NCBI RefSeq assembly: GCF_964204645.1
Contig: NC_134025.1
Coordinates: 9,553,001 to 9,617,000 of the forward strand
From: Tubulanus polymorphus
Taxonomy: Eukaryota; Nemertea; Palaeonemertea; Tubulaniformes; Tubulanidae
Direction: 5' to 3'
DNA length: 64,000 nucleotides
Below the pieces are notes generated by a model, which ran no database searches, was not told the origin of the DNA, and saw only the letters and a program-made list of their open reading frames with translations. Of this stretch, positions 38,495-51,212 are shown one piece after another (positions within the stretch are counted from its first letter, which is position 1; each line of letters starts with the position of its first letter). Both the position numbers and the translations under genes were made by a program.

Positions 38495-38640
38495 ATTTTG
38501 AGTTCGAACCTGGGATGCCCCTGTTCATCCTCTATTCAGCATCAGGACAACTTGGACACTGGATTTGAACCCGGGACATCCCCGCACATCCTCTATTCAG
38601 CATCAGTACCGCTCTGAGTCAGTTCTCAGTAATTACTTTT
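38495..38640 (+). repeat. Tandem repeat with GGTTCGAACC-like box, left part
   Basis: Two units of about 70 bp containing TTCGAACCTGGGA or TTTGAACCCGGGA, CCTCTATTCAGCATCAG and ACTCTGAATCAGT-like words. The same array continues after the transposon at 44315-44680, so the transposons inserted into it. Confidence 0.7.
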
Positions 38641-38868
38641 GTTAAGATGTCAACATTTTACCGTACGGTGCTGCCTCTATGCTCATCGTTAGCGGGATTT
38701 GTATACACTAACGTTAGTCAACTCTGGCAAGCTAAGGTCACTGAGTATTAAAGGCGAATTTATCGAAACGTACTCAGTTCCGGGTATGGTACCTGCCGAG
38801 TATAGGGTACTCAATTTCGAGTATCCTTCGTGGATAAATGAGTTACCAGCACACAAGCCGTGTCAAAT

Positions 38869-40326
38869 ATGGCCGAAGCGTTGGAGAAAAAGCCAGCCCT
38901 CGTGGTTTTGTTTTCAGATTTACTGAAACCGGTCGACTCGTGTATGTCGTCATTGAGCAATTATGATATGCTTTTGGATAGATCCATTAACGGACAGTCT
39001 AGGACTAGTGGAATACTAAACCACCTACCTAAGCACACAAAACTGAGGAAAATTCCTCGCACATCCGGTTTTGTGGAGGAGACCGTGCCACGGTTTAACA
39101 CGCTTGAGTTCAAGATGCGATTCAGGTAGGATTTCGTTCTTCACAAAAATAGGTTTCCAAAAGTGATATGTGATTTTGATAAAATGATAGTGGTATTTTT
39201 ATTTTTCAGGATGATGCCGACTGCTTTCGAAAAACTGATGGAAGATCTTGGTCCACGGATAAAGAATAAATATGAAAAACCAGATCAGATTATTCGTGTG
39301 GATAAACAAGCGCTAATATTCTTATACTTCGCAGCAACTCAAGTTCCACTCATCAGAGTTGCAGATGCATTTGCAGTATGTGAAGCCACCGTTTTCAACA
39401 TAGTTGGTAGGTAATAGTTATATATAGTCCTCTGTTCATCTTGAGTTCAACCATGCCTATAACAAAATCATATCTAACACCGATCCCAATTAGTCCAAAT
39501 GAGGTTGGAGGTTAGCTCGTCCAGTTTGCTTTATTCCAAAATTTGACCAAAAATATGCATTTTATTTCCAGGGCTCCTTTCACGAATACTTGTCGGAGAG
39601 ATGATGCAAAACTACATCAAATGGCCGACAGGACACCGGATCCAAGAAGTTTGGGATGGTTTCGCAGCTGCTCAAGAATTCCCTAAAGTGATTGGGGCGG
39701 TAGACGGGACACATATCCCTATAAAGACGCCTATCAAAGATCAGGAAATTTACATAAACCGGAAAAAATGTCACAGTATTAACGTTTGCGCAATATGTGA
39801 TCATCAATATATGTTCACGGATATTACTGTCGGATGGCCGGGATCTTGTCACGATTCGCGTGTGTTCAAAAACAGTAACCTTTATAGGGATATTCAAAGT
39901 GATGCTGCAATCAAACATGCCACTTTCCCTGATAATTCGCATTTGTTGGGAGACTCTGCCTATGAGCTGGACACTTTTTTAATGGTTCCATTCAAAGACA
40001 ATGGCCATCTCACCAGAATGCAAAAAGACTTTAATTATAAGTTAAGTTCAACTAGAATGATGATTGAGAACACATTTGGCATTTTGAAAGGCCGTTTCCG
40101 GCGATTGAAGTATATAGACATGCATGATGAACGTCGATTACTCATGTTCATTACAAGCTGCTTTGTGCTTCATAATGTATGCATATTGCTATCTGACGAT
40201 GCTAATGATTATTTGCATGAGGTTCAGTTATTAGCACAAGAGGAAAATCCTGATCAAGTCGGTGGTTTCCTAAATCCCACTGCCGTACAGAAGCGTTATG
40301 CGATAGCAACAATGTTGTCATTGTAA
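38869..40326 (+). CDS. Harbinger DDE transposase (DDE_Tnp_4 family)
   Basis: Three exons, 38869-39125, 39210-39406 and 39572-40326; 1209 nt, 402 residues, no disruption. The start is the ATG at 38869, just inside the element end. Residues 85-150 (AFEKLMEDLGPRI ... CEATVFNIVG) are the helical region before the catalytic core. The DDE triad is visible: Asp196 in GAVDGTHI, Asp279 in LLGDSAYEL and Glu317 in MIENTFGILKGRF, with GWPGSCHDSRVF between, and the FVLHN ending typical of the family. It cuts and joins element ends at TWA targets together with the Myb-like partner encoded at the other end. Confidence 0.93.
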
Positions 40327-42423
40327 ATATATACCGACTTAAAATAAAGTGTCACATATCAGTATTATCATTTCTTGTCATTTTAATTGCTGTTCGTCCC
40401 AGACTTGTCCAGCCCTTATGACTACAATGCCTGCTGCTTTGGGAATGAAGAGAGATGATTCACTTATGCTTCAGGAATGTTTCAATGTCCTCGGAATGTT
40501 TCAATGTCCTCTTCCGGTACTTTCTTGACGGGTAATGGCATAGACTTATCTGAGGTGACAGTACTTATACCAAGGATATGGAGATCTGAAATCCACTAAC
40601 ATAAGATTTTCAGATGATTCTCAGCATTTTATCATGCATGGATAGGCATTTTCTGTAAATTCATGTACTGTCAACCCCCAATATACCGCCCACGTCAGTG
40701 CAGAACGATTTTGGCGGTATAGAGAGTATGGCAGTATATTGGAGGTGTTTTACTATGTATTTGTATAGAGATGTGCATTGAGAAAACCTGGCGGTAGGCG
40801 GGGGTGGCGGTATATGGGAGGGCAGTATATCGGGGGTTGACTGTAGTAGGGAAAATACACTTTTTGACAAGGGCCTGTCATCAAATTATGTAACCGTATA
40901 TAATGCATAAAAATGTAAACATAACGTTTTAGATACTTGAAGAATTAAAATTTATTCAGATCAGTACAATTTGAACTGATCCATAGAATTGTCAAACAAA
41001 AATTTAAAACTTAAAAACGTGACTTTACAGTACAACTATGTACGGCTTTTCAAATATTCAGTAATACTATGCATAAACTAGGGGTCCAGGGACACCATGC
41101 CCACTTGGGAAGTGGTTTCAAATGCTCAACAATCTAATTTCAATATTCAACGCCCCCTGGTGACCATATACAAAAACCAATGACCTTGAAACTCACCAAA
41201 ATCATAGAACACGTTATGGGCTACAACTTTCCAATTGATTGTAGTAACACAATATGTTTCGGTATAAATATAATGTGGAAAAACTTTTTTCCACCTACGA
41301 ATAAGTACTGATGAAACCAAGATGGCCGCCAATTGCGTCATAATTGGTTGATCAAAAATAACTGTCTCAGGTATAAAACATCCCTTTCCAAAGAATACCC
41401 ATCACAAATTGCAATGAGAAATGGCAAACCAGTAGAAAGCTACATGACCCAGAATTCCGGCCAAAATTGACATTTTTGGGCACTAAAAAGGTCATAGGAC
41501 GGCCATCTTGAGTCCGATCGACCAAATTTTTCTTATGCTGATGGGGGGGGGGATTCAAATATATCCGAAAGATCAAGGCGTCTTCAAATTTTTCCTCAAA
41601 AACTTAAAAATGTGTAAAAAGGGCCAATTTTGGCGAACAACAATGGCTATCAGTCGACCATCGTGATTCTGAAAGGGCCAGTTTTTGGGCTGAAGATGTG
41701 TCAAGGGTAGATACATGTGTAACCCAAATATCAAGACATAACCTTGAAGCGTCTTCAAAACTTCCCAAAATAACTGGATTCCGTCTACAAACGGACGAAA
41801 AGTGAACGCAATAGCCCGCTGGGACTAAAGTCCCAAGTGGGCTAAAAATACTACATGTATTGAGACAGATTACCCTTTGCTTAAAATAAAGCACTCGCAG
41901 TTCCATAGATATCCGCCATCTATCACAGTAAACCAAGCTAAGTTCCGAAATCGACTGATCTCAAATTTTTCTTCGCCTAATTAAGAATTACAGCAGTCTA
42001 GCACACAATGACTATGTAACTAAAGTCTCTTTTTGTCTTGGGATAATTTTCTAGGATATATCCGAAAAACTCGATGTTACACTGAAGTAAAGACATTGAC
42101 ATGACCAACTTGGCAAAATGAAACAAAAAATAACGAATTTTTATAGCCACATAATATAAAGCCACAATAGATGTATAGATCTTCAAACTCGATTGATTTC
42201 AGGCTCCGAATTGGATCCAGATCCACAGTTGATTCCGAGTCAAAGTTAATTCATTTTCAACGAGAAAATCGTGTAATTGAGGGTCAAATTCAATTTTGAA
42301 ATACCAGGACTGGTCCAAGTGACAAACTTACTACATGTCGCCTCTATGTTTGTCATCTGATGAAGAGCTTTGGACCCTGAAATCGATCGCGTGGCTTTAA
42401 AAACTCTGCCTTAATTATAGAAA
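40327..42423. other. Non-coding interior of the Harbinger element
   Basis: No supported coding exon between the two transposon genes. Holds a secondary insertion at 41078-41846, an inverted repeat around 40675-40845 built from GGCGGTATA-like and TATACCGCC-like words, and AT-rich sequence. Confidence 0.5.
41078..41846 (-). mobile_element. Copy of the CTCF-motif element nested inside Harbinger
   Basis: Reverse complement aligns by eye with much of 32290-33437, ending in the same GTCCCTGGACCCCTAG terminus, but has only one unit carrying CACCAGGGGGCG (at about 41142-41162) instead of four. The other end differs and reads AGCCCACTTGGGACTTT, then GTCCCAGCGGGCT. Confidence 0.65.
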
Positions 42424-44041
42424 TCAAATTTTTTCGAGTAGTTTCTCAAAAACAGATATCTTCTTCCTTTCCACCTCTAACTTCTCGTTCTCCAAAGTCA
42501 TAATCTCTTTATGATTGGCCTGAATAGTTTCCATTAATTTTACTGAGTCCTCTTTACGAGACTCTTCTTGCTTTTCCATCAACTCCATAAATGTATCAGA
42601 TTTTGCACTAGTGGAACCACGGGACTTTCGTAGTTTCTTAGCAGGTGGAAAAGAAATTGGTTCAAATGGGTCAACATCCATCTCGGCATTGCTGGCAGAA
42701 TCCGTGGTGGTACTAGATGACTCCATATTGGTGCTTGCGATAACAAAGTTTGGACGGACATTGGGTTTACAACCGAGATACGCATCCAACTCATCATAGA
42801 ATATACATGTTTTTGGTTCTACACCTGTCTTGTTGTTATGGTCGACAGTTTTTCGGTACTTCTTCATGAGGTTATTCCATTTATTCTTTATCTGATCAGC
42901 CGTGAAATCAAATCCTGCATCTAACATATCATGAGCTATTTGTTTCCATATAGTGGCTTTTTTTATTTTTGGATCAGAGAATTTTTCAGCATAGTCCTTA
43001 TGTAAATCGATGAGTTTTAGAACTGCAGCCCGCGGCATGAAGCTATCATCGCCTGGAATATCAAAAAGCAGTAATATTATAATCAAGGAATTTTCTGAAA
43101 AAGGTTGGGTGTTTAACATAACACCATTAAATTCAGGCTACAACTTACCAGACTGCGAGGACTGCTGTAGGGAGGTCGAGGACTGCTGCAAGGAGGTCGA
43201 GGACCGCTGTAGGGAGGTCGAGGACTGCTGCAAGGTGGTCGAGGACTGCTGTAGGGAGGTCGAGGACTGCTGCACGGAAGTCGAGGACTGCTGCACGGAG
43301 GTTGTGGCTGCAGGGCGTCGTGAAGCTGTCGGCAATTGCTCTCTATAACTTGTCAGTAAAGACTGCAACACGTTCACATCTAGAAAAAGACCATTAACAA
43401 AAAGTGAAGCCAAGTACATGATGATACCTAAAAATGAATAGGGCCTACAACTTTTTCTCCAAAATACAATTTTCAAAACAAAGTAAGTAAACACTTCTCT
43501 GACAAATCATGCCAATACTGACAATGCTTACAGATGAATAGTATGTAGAATACGTTTTTTCTTAGATTCATTTAAACCAAAAGTATTTAATTTGTTGATA
43601 CCTACCACTGGCAATAGCCTTCATGTACGTTTCGTGGTCCAAACTAAATGTAGCCATATCGCCATCTATATTCAATTTTAATCTGCAAAAGTACAAAAAA
43701 TGTAGGGAATCAGGCATCAATGGAATGATTTTGAGCAGTGGCGGCAATATGATTTGACTTCTCACGGTCCAAATATTGCCAAACTCACTGTTCATATTCA
43801 GTTATGCCTCCCCAACAGCACGAGCGAATTAACCCAGACTAATTCATTATTACAGTTTCCATGTTCAAAGTCATTGTACCTAGCTCCTGGATGATTAAGA
43901 CAGGTACTTTGCTATCTATCAACGTTTCTACAAGATAATACTTTCTTCTGTTGCCTTAATAATTTTTTTTTCACGCAGAAAACCACTGAATTTTAGAACT
44001 TACTCATACGAATTCACATGGTCTGCGTTGTTAGCCGCCAT
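42424..44041 (-). CDS. Harbinger-encoded Myb/SANT-like DNA-binding protein
   Basis: Four exons in transcript order: 44004-44041, 43606-43682, 43149-43379, 42424-43052; 975 nt, 324 residues. Residues about 60-115 are eight near-perfect repeats of SSTSLQQ-type heptads encoded by a 21-bp minisatellite. Residues about 117-200 form a Myb/SANT-like trihelix domain (VLKLIDLHKDYAEKF ... IWKQIAHDML ... IKNKWNNLMKKYRKT). A basic patch PPAKKLRKSRG at about 258 may be a nuclear signal, and the C-terminal 60 residues are a coiled coil. In this family the Myb-like protein binds the transposon ends and carries the transposase into the nucleus. Open throughout, consistent with a functional element. Confidence 0.88.
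43155..43305. repeat. 21-bp coding minisatellite
   Basis: Units like GGTCGAGGACTGCTGCA repeat about eight times with few differences, in an exon of the Myb-like gene. They encode the SSTSLQQ repeats. Confidence 0.85.
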
Positions 44042-44314
44042 TTTGTTCTTCCGGGTATACTCAGGGTTACCATGCTCTTGAGCATGGTAAGGCAAGTATA
44101 GTACTTAAATTTGAGTACACCTTGGATAAATGTGCCGAGTACCATACTCGAAAACGAGTACATTTGTCGATAAATGCGCAGTTGGGGTACTCAGAACTGA
44201 GTACGTTTCGATAAATTCGCCTTAACTGGACAGCACGTCGATTGCCAGAGTTGACTAACGTTAGTGTATGAAAATCCCGCTAACGATGAGCATAGCGGCA
44301 GCACTGTACGGTCG

Positions 44315-44680
44315 GGACACCCCTGTACATCCTTTATTCAGCATCAGGACAACTCTGAATCAGTATCAGTAATTACTGGGTTCGAACCCGGTACACCCCT
44401 GTTCATCCTTTATCCACCGGGACCACTCTGAATCACAGTAATTGATGGTTTGAACCCGGGACATCCCTGTACACCCTCTATTCAGCATCAGGACCGCTCT
44501 GAATCAGTATCAGTAATTACTGGGTTTGAACCCGGGACACCCCTGTTCATCCTTTATCCATCAGGACCACTCTAAATCACAGTAATTGATGGGTTCGAAC
44601 CCGGGACACCCCTGTACATCCTCTATTCAGCATCAGGACCACTCTGAATCAGTATCATTAATTACTGATTATCATTAAGT
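44315..44680 (+). repeat. Tandem repeat with GGTTCGAACC-like box, right part
   Basis: About five more units of 68-72 bp in alternating types, each with TTCGAACCCGGGACA or a variant, CATCCTCTATTCAGCATC and CAGTAATTA. Continues the array at 38495-38640. Confidence 0.75.
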
Positions 44681-45273
44681 TAACTATTCAGGACTCTGCT
44701 TCTGTATATAAAAATCAAACCGATCATCAGTGGGAATATCAAATTAGCGGGTGGTGAAATACCGTCTCAAAATATTGACGAAGGGCACTTAAATTTTAGA
44801 CCGTACAAACAACGTATTGGGCAATACGGTCTGGATCCGCCCCTGATGGCTATAGTGACAATCATAAAGATTGCTAATTTCGTAATTACTCTTCGGCAGC
44901 TCAACACTCGCTTCTAACCGGTCAACAAGTGTTAGTGTGTCTGGGTGGAAGTGGTAAGCTGTGTTGCCAATATTCGATTATCATGTTTTCCGGATATCCT
45001 CGTCTCCGCACAATGTTGGTGGGAATATTGGGTTGAAAAAAGAGGTGGATTGCAAGATAACAAAAACCACTGACTGGTGAACTAACAAAGTTCAGAGTAG
45101 CTAAACAGATAAAGAATTTCAATCATATTTATTCTCATACAGTGTACAACAATTATACAAAATGCCAGGTTTGTGCTCGAGGAATTATAATGTAAACACG
45201 TGGACTGTATTTCAAAAACAATCCAACCATGTACGTATAAACTATAAACTAGAGTTTATACATTCATGGTCCA

Positions 45274-45333
45274 ACCATAGACTCTAAAACAGAAACGTCT
45301 ATGGCCCACAACCATGGACTCTCGAGTCCATGG
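45274..45333. repeat. Short palindromes of the CCATGGACTC type, copy 3
   Basis: CCATAGACTCTAAAAC...GTCTATGG at 45274-45304 and CCATGGACTC..GAGTCCATGG at 45312-45333. Related to 5167-5200 and 14346-14383. Confidence 0.6.
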
Positions 45334-47639
45334 CTCCCCGCACTAAAACCAGAGATAAACCTGGCCAAATACTCTGGAAAGCGTAAGATTTAATGAATCA
45401 ATCAGATTTACATTTTTACTCTTTAAAATTTGACCCGGCCGGCCATCTATCTACCAAGATATTACTTTAAAATCATGATCAAAGCTAACCATAACAGACC
45501 CGGCAGAAAGAAATTAACTGATTACAAATTTCATTGACTTATGAAATGACCCGACCGATCAGGAAAAACAAGGCATCATTTTTAGCCTTATAATAATGAC
45601 TGATTATTCAATAATAAAATTACTAGCTTTTAATATCACATATCATGCAAGGTATTTCAAGGTTTTTATTCAAATTTCCACTGCAACTGACAATTTGACA
45701 TTTTATGATGTCACCGGGCATAAATGACACTTGATTATTTCATGAAATATGAAGCACTCTATCATATCAACTATTCAGCAAATGACAATGTAAGAATGAT
45801 TTCTGTTTATACAAAAAACTTCAAAACATATCTCCAGCATATAAACATTAAAGCTGGACATAAAACCACAAATTCATTCAAATAATCAATCTCTAATTTC
45901 ATTTCATCAACATTATTTTTACAAGAAAACTGAAATTTTGCAAACTTTGCTTTGTATTCGAGGAATTATCAGTTCTTCGTTAACCAATGGGGGAACTGTA
46001 TTCGAAAAAAAAACAGTTCAACATAAAAGCATTAAAATCAGAGATAAAACCTAAAGATTAACTCTGGAAAGCTTGAGATAAGCTAATCAATCTTTATTTT
46101 CATTTTCATTAAAATTATTTTCCAAGATGACTAGAGTTTTACAAGATAACTAGAGTTTTTCTAACTTTGCCTGAGATTTTCAAACATTATCAGTTCGCTT
46201 ATTTAATACAACGTTATTTCAGGGAAAACATGACAATAATTTTACTATCGATAACTAATCACGTTTATAGCTGTTTAACATTCTTTCTGAAAAAGAGTAA
46301 AATGTATCTCCCAGATATTATCCCTAAAACAATTAACAGTAACAGCAGTGATAGGGTGTGATATATAGGTAAATGGACGCATGATCTTTCATCAGTTATT
46401 TGAAGCATTCTATCGAAATAGATATTCATTAGTGCGTTTGATTTAGTTAAGGTTTATGGTTATTTGTTTTGTTTATTACTGAGCCAATAGAATGCTTAAA
46501 ACAACAACAGAAAGGATCTCAAGAGGTTGGGAAACACGGAGAAGGTTGTTCTATGTGAAGAACCTTTAATAATGAGATTAAGTTGATTAGAAAAATTCCT
46601 GATGATGAAGGCCCTAGAACTGAACTAATTGTTTGTTGGTTTTGTTTATTTTTTTATTACTTATAATTGTATTTATTTTGTTATGTATTTTTTATTTATT
46701 GTTTTTTTTTTATTTATTAACTTTTTAGAATTATTTTCTAAGTATTTGTACTATTTATTACTATTCACATCATCAGGAATTTTTTACCGGTGAAATTATG
46801 GCCTCACTTAAAAAAAAGTGCTACAAATTCACTGCTGCACCTAAATAATCGTTTATTAATAAACACCCTGATTTGAAGTTAAGCGATCATTGAAAGCCAC
46901 TCAACATTATGATATGAGTGATGATTGAAGAATATTAAACAGCTATAAACACAATTAAAATGTTCAAAATTATTGCTGGACATTATTATTTATTCCTTTA
47001 TATCACATTATTCCTAGCTTTACCCCTCTTAAATATACCTCAGTGGATACAATGTACTAAGATATAAGTTTTCATATACCAAACTATGATCTACATGGAA
47101 GCTCAATGCTAAAACTTTTGTGAAAATCGAGATATTCTACTCAGTCAAATCGCTTTTATGGGCATTCGAAAAAAATTATGGCATCAAAAAATACATCAAC
47201 ACTTTGGTATTTAAACTTATCATTTGTACACAGAACACTGCCTTACATTATATCCTATGTTTTTCTTAACTACGTGATGATATTCGAGGGCGTAGCCAGT
47301 CTATACTGAAGGGCCACTTTTTCGCCAAGGAATCATTTTCAAAACATCTTTATTCAAAGCCCATAAACTAATCAGGTATCAACTTCCTGTATTGCATTTA
47401 AAAGTTGCAACCATCTAACTGACTACGCTCTCCCTTTTGAATATTTAGGCTATGCAAATCATTTTCACTGTCAGGAAATATAAAATGAATCACTATTTCT
47501 AAGAGACCAAACTATGTCATTAATACAAATCATGCAAAGCTATGTATAACTAAGTATGAAGATTATCTGAACTATCCTATCAGGTGTATTTTAAACGATG
47601 TACGTCGAACCAAAATAAATCAATACTTTACATATTCTA

Positions 47640-47955
47640 CTGACGTTGCTGCTCCTGAATAAGTGTTTATAAGATACACATTGTCTGTGCTGCTCCTGAA
47701 TAATTGTTTATAAGATACACATTGTCTCTGCTGCTGCTCCTGAATAATTGTTTATAAGATACACATTGTCTGTGCTGCTCCTGAATAATTGTTTATAAGA
47801 TACACATTGTCTCTGCTGCTGCTCCTGAATAATTGTTTATAAGAAACACATTGTCTCTGCTGCTCCTGAATAACCGTTCACAATATATTTACATTGTCTC
47901 TGCTGCTCCTGATTAATTTTCTATATATATAGCGGTAAGACAAGCATTGTCTCTG
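47640..47955 (+). repeat. 41-44 bp minisatellite
   Basis: About seven units of the form GCTGCTCCTGAATAATTG, TTTATAAGATACAC, ATTGTCTCT. The last two units are diverged. Confidence 0.85.
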
Positions 47956-49273
47956 CTCCGCCTATTGAGGAAGAAATCCGTCATTGGGTGATAAACCGCT
48001 GCTGGCTGAATTTCTCATCTGGACTTCTAGGCCTATGCAGTTGAATTCAAGTTGGACTCTGAATAAAAGAAGATATCCTGTAATGACGAAATATTTCATT
48101 TAGAATTTATCGCAATAATTCCATCTATATTAAGTTACCTTTTATGATTGCCGGGTTCATCATCGGCGAGGGTCTCCTAAGTTGGTTATATAATTTTACA
48201 TATTTTTTTGTCATTTTTTCCGTGTAAATAGTCCGAAAGTTTACAAGGTTGAAAATAATTTTGTCTAATTTTTTTGTCATTTTCTCAGTGTAAAATTTTT
48301 TCAAAATTGGAAATCGAAGTACAGATATAGTTGTGTGATCGGGGAACGATTTTACATAAATTTTGTTTTCTTTAAAACCAAGCACATAATTGGGAAATTC
48401 GGTGCCGGTTCATTCAATTAATCTTCCAACCAGTCTGAACCGGCAAGCTACTGTTTGGGGTCAATTAAGTTGACTGCCTATTTTAATACATCGAGATTTG
48501 GAATATCTATATTACAAGGTTGAAGATCATTTTTTACATTTTATGACTAGTTGATTTATAGTATAGCTGAAAAAAAGAGCAGAATCTTGTGAGCAGAAAA
48601 TCCTTCGAATATCACTGATCATGATTAACGTTTCCAGCAATGTGGACCGGTAAGTAGATTTTGATAGTCAACTATCAAACAATATTTATATGAAATTCAA
48701 TTCATATTCTAATTCATCCATATTCATTCTAGATATCTAAGCAACGGTTGATTACTATAGTTTAACAACAACTATAAATAAAAAATTAATTCGGCAAATT
48801 AATTCGGTATTAACGAAATCAAAATTGTGTGAGGTCTGAAATACATGACAAGCAAACCCGCTTTCAGGTTTAAAGTTTTTTACATCTAATTTGTGCTCTT
48901 TTAGATACAGATAAATAAATGTGCTCAGATACAGATGTATCAGCTACATTTTAAATGTCCGTGGACCTGAATTAAAAATAATTTTACATAGCATATTGAA
49001 TTTTAACCTTAATCGTAGATATCTAAGTAATACGTTAATGAGTAATTCATCTTAGATTCTAATTGTCAGTTAAACAATATCTATTAGGCCTATGCGTCAC
49101 TTGACACACAGTATGGTTTTTAGATACTATTTGAATCAGTTAGATTTTGGTAAAGATTTGGTTAGAACCTGGAAGAAAGAACGGATTAATAAACACGGAA
49201 CAGTACAGGACAGCACGGAGACGAACAATAACACATAAAACATAAAGACGTCGTTCCTCAGGAAGCAGGAACA

Positions 49274-49318
49274 GCAGGAGCAGGAGCGGGAGCGGGAGCG
49301 GGAGCGGGAGCGGGAGCG
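49274..49318 (+). repeat. (GGGAGC)n repeat
   Basis: About seven hexamer units. On the minus strand they produce a Leu-Pro run in a chance frame. Confidence 0.85.
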
Positions 49319-51212
49319 CAGCGAAGATCGCCAGGAGGAGAATCCACGGTAGCATGTTCACAGTGTGAGTAAGCTGAGGTGAATGGCCTATGCTTGTGTA
49401 CACCGTGGTCAGCCGGTGACGTATTCAATAGCGCGTATAAATGATATCAACAACTCTGAAAAACCGCAATTGTGTCTCTATTGTTGAATGGATTTACATT
49501 ATGAAAGGTTCCAGCGCCGGTTTGAATACGCGCCAGTAGTAAGCTGAACAATATAGTGGAGGAACTTTGAAAGGCCATGAAATAAATTACTTGATTCCCA
49601 ACCGCTACTTCCGAATTTATCAGTTTATAAGCCGCCGCCGTTTTTTTTTCTTAAATTCTAGAATAATTTATAAATTATACCGACCGATAGCACTTCAGTT
49701 AAAGATTCACACGAACACAGGTCTTCATATCATAGAAACCGCGTAAACATTTACTAATGAAATTAGTTTATTAGTCACAACTACGTTAGGCAGTTCATGT
49801 ACCCCGAGATAACTAACTCACATCATGCACGAGGAACTCGGTCTATTTGAGTCATTGGGGGAAAACCCACTAATACCATGTATTCATGATTAATCATCAT
49901 TCATACCGTTACCACAGAATCCCGTCAATATACAGATTTTCATCTAAAAAAAACTCCTTGATTCAATTGAGGGGAGACATATTAGGCTTTTTTAATTACT
50001 TGGAGCACCGATCCTCTGAAATTCTGCACATGTATTTCAATCATTTTTTGACGCCTTATAAAACGTTACCATTATGAAACCTTAACAATGCTAACCATTC
50101 AGCGTCATTTTACAAACACAACCGTAAATCGATGTGCAAAACAGGTTTATGTGTACACATACAAGCTATTTGGCAAAATATTATTGATAAAGATGTAGAA
50201 TGGCTCCCTGTGATTATATAATGACCTCTATTTGAACGTCGGAATGTTATATTGCATTGAATATCATGAGAAGACGTATTGTAATAGTAAATGATGTATG
50301 ATTATATCAGGAGCGGCAGGCATAAATAGAAATAATAAGTAAATCGGATTATTCGGTTAAATGGCGGATGTATACACGATTTGGAAGTCTGATATAAAAG
50401 TCAGACCCTGTCATGGGGATGCTAGTGGAATGACGAAGCTATCTACGATCTGAGTAGGGCCGGCGTGAATTTCATCGGCGGCTACAAGCGGTCTATATAA
50501 AAACGTGTAAACATATAATTTTAATATTCAAATGTTTTAGAAAATATGTTCGATATTAGGGGTATGCAGGTTTCACGAGATTAGCAATTTATAATAGCAT
50601 AGCTGTCATATACGGCTCCGCGTCCACTGATGGCATGTGTATAAGGTGACAATTCAATTCAATACTTTATTGATCCTTATTACATTGAAATTCCGGGATA
50701 AAATTCCCAAATTCCATAAGGTTACAAATTTTAAACTAAGAAAATACAAAATACAAGACACACGGGTAATTCATACAGAATAACATGAATAAGTTATTTA
50801 AATGACAATGTCTACTTCAACCCAGACTCAAGTCTAGGATATCGAGTGACAGCCAAACCGGGCCCCGGGACCGGGCCGGCTGGCTACACGATATGCTCGA
50901 AGTCATGATGAAGCAGACATCAGAAGAGCTCTTTCTTCAACCATGGAGGCAATGAAGTTGCAGACCAGCTTAGAGGCAAAAGTGAATCGAAGTCGGTCAC
51001 AAGTTGACAATTTTTTTAAAAATTAGACCAGTCGAAGACTGTATCATCTACCCAATCGCCAAATCTCATAATTCCCCAAATTTCTTAAAACTTCGATTTC
51101 AAATTTGCAATTCCACATTAGCTTATCCCAGAAATTCTACATTTTTTCGCAGGCGTCAAATAATTTATTAAAGTTAATTTTCTTGTTCAAATTATCCGCA
51201 GACTCGCCTCTC

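Larger units (their letters stand above)
38752..44222. mobile_element. PIF/Harbinger DNA transposon, apparently complete
   Basis: Terminal inverted repeats begin AGGCGAATTTATCGAAACGT and extend about 30 bp; the element is flanked by TAA on both sides, the TWA target site characteristic of Harbinger. It is 5.47 kb long and encodes both proteins of the family: a DDE transposase on + (38869-40326) and a Myb/SANT-like protein on - (42424-44041). A smaller repeat has inserted at 41078-41846 between the two genes. Both coding sequences are free of stops, so the copy may be recent. Confidence 0.88.
38660..44312. mobile_element. Outer foldback MITE interrupted by the Harbinger element
   Basis: 38660-38751 and 44223-44312 are inverted copies sharing ACCGTAC(G/A)GTGCTGCC, CTATGCTCATCGTTAGCGGG and ACTAACGTTAGTCAACTCTG. 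Joined without the Harbinger insert they make a palindrome of about 180 bp. No clear target duplication was seen at its outer ends. Confidence 0.65.

Noticed and set aside
39580-39942. 120-codon minus-strand ORF
   Set aside because: Exactly antisense to the transposase exon, whose DDE motifs show the plus strand is the coding one.
44380-44400. tRNA gene suggested by GGTTCGAACC
   Set aside because: No cloverleaf, acceptor stem or anticodon arm around it; it repeats as a tandem array.
47640-47955. CRISPR-like regular repeats
   Set aside because: The units are contiguous and include what would be spacers; this is a minisatellite in a eukaryotic genome.
48621-48650. ATG followed by an open stretch and a GTAAGT donor, like a first exon
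   Set aside because: No downstream exon could be found, so a gene cannot be supported.
49140-49403. Minus-strand ORF with a Leu-Pro-rich signal-peptide-like start
   Set aside because: The hydrophobic run comes from the GGGAGC repeat; no splice partners or homology.
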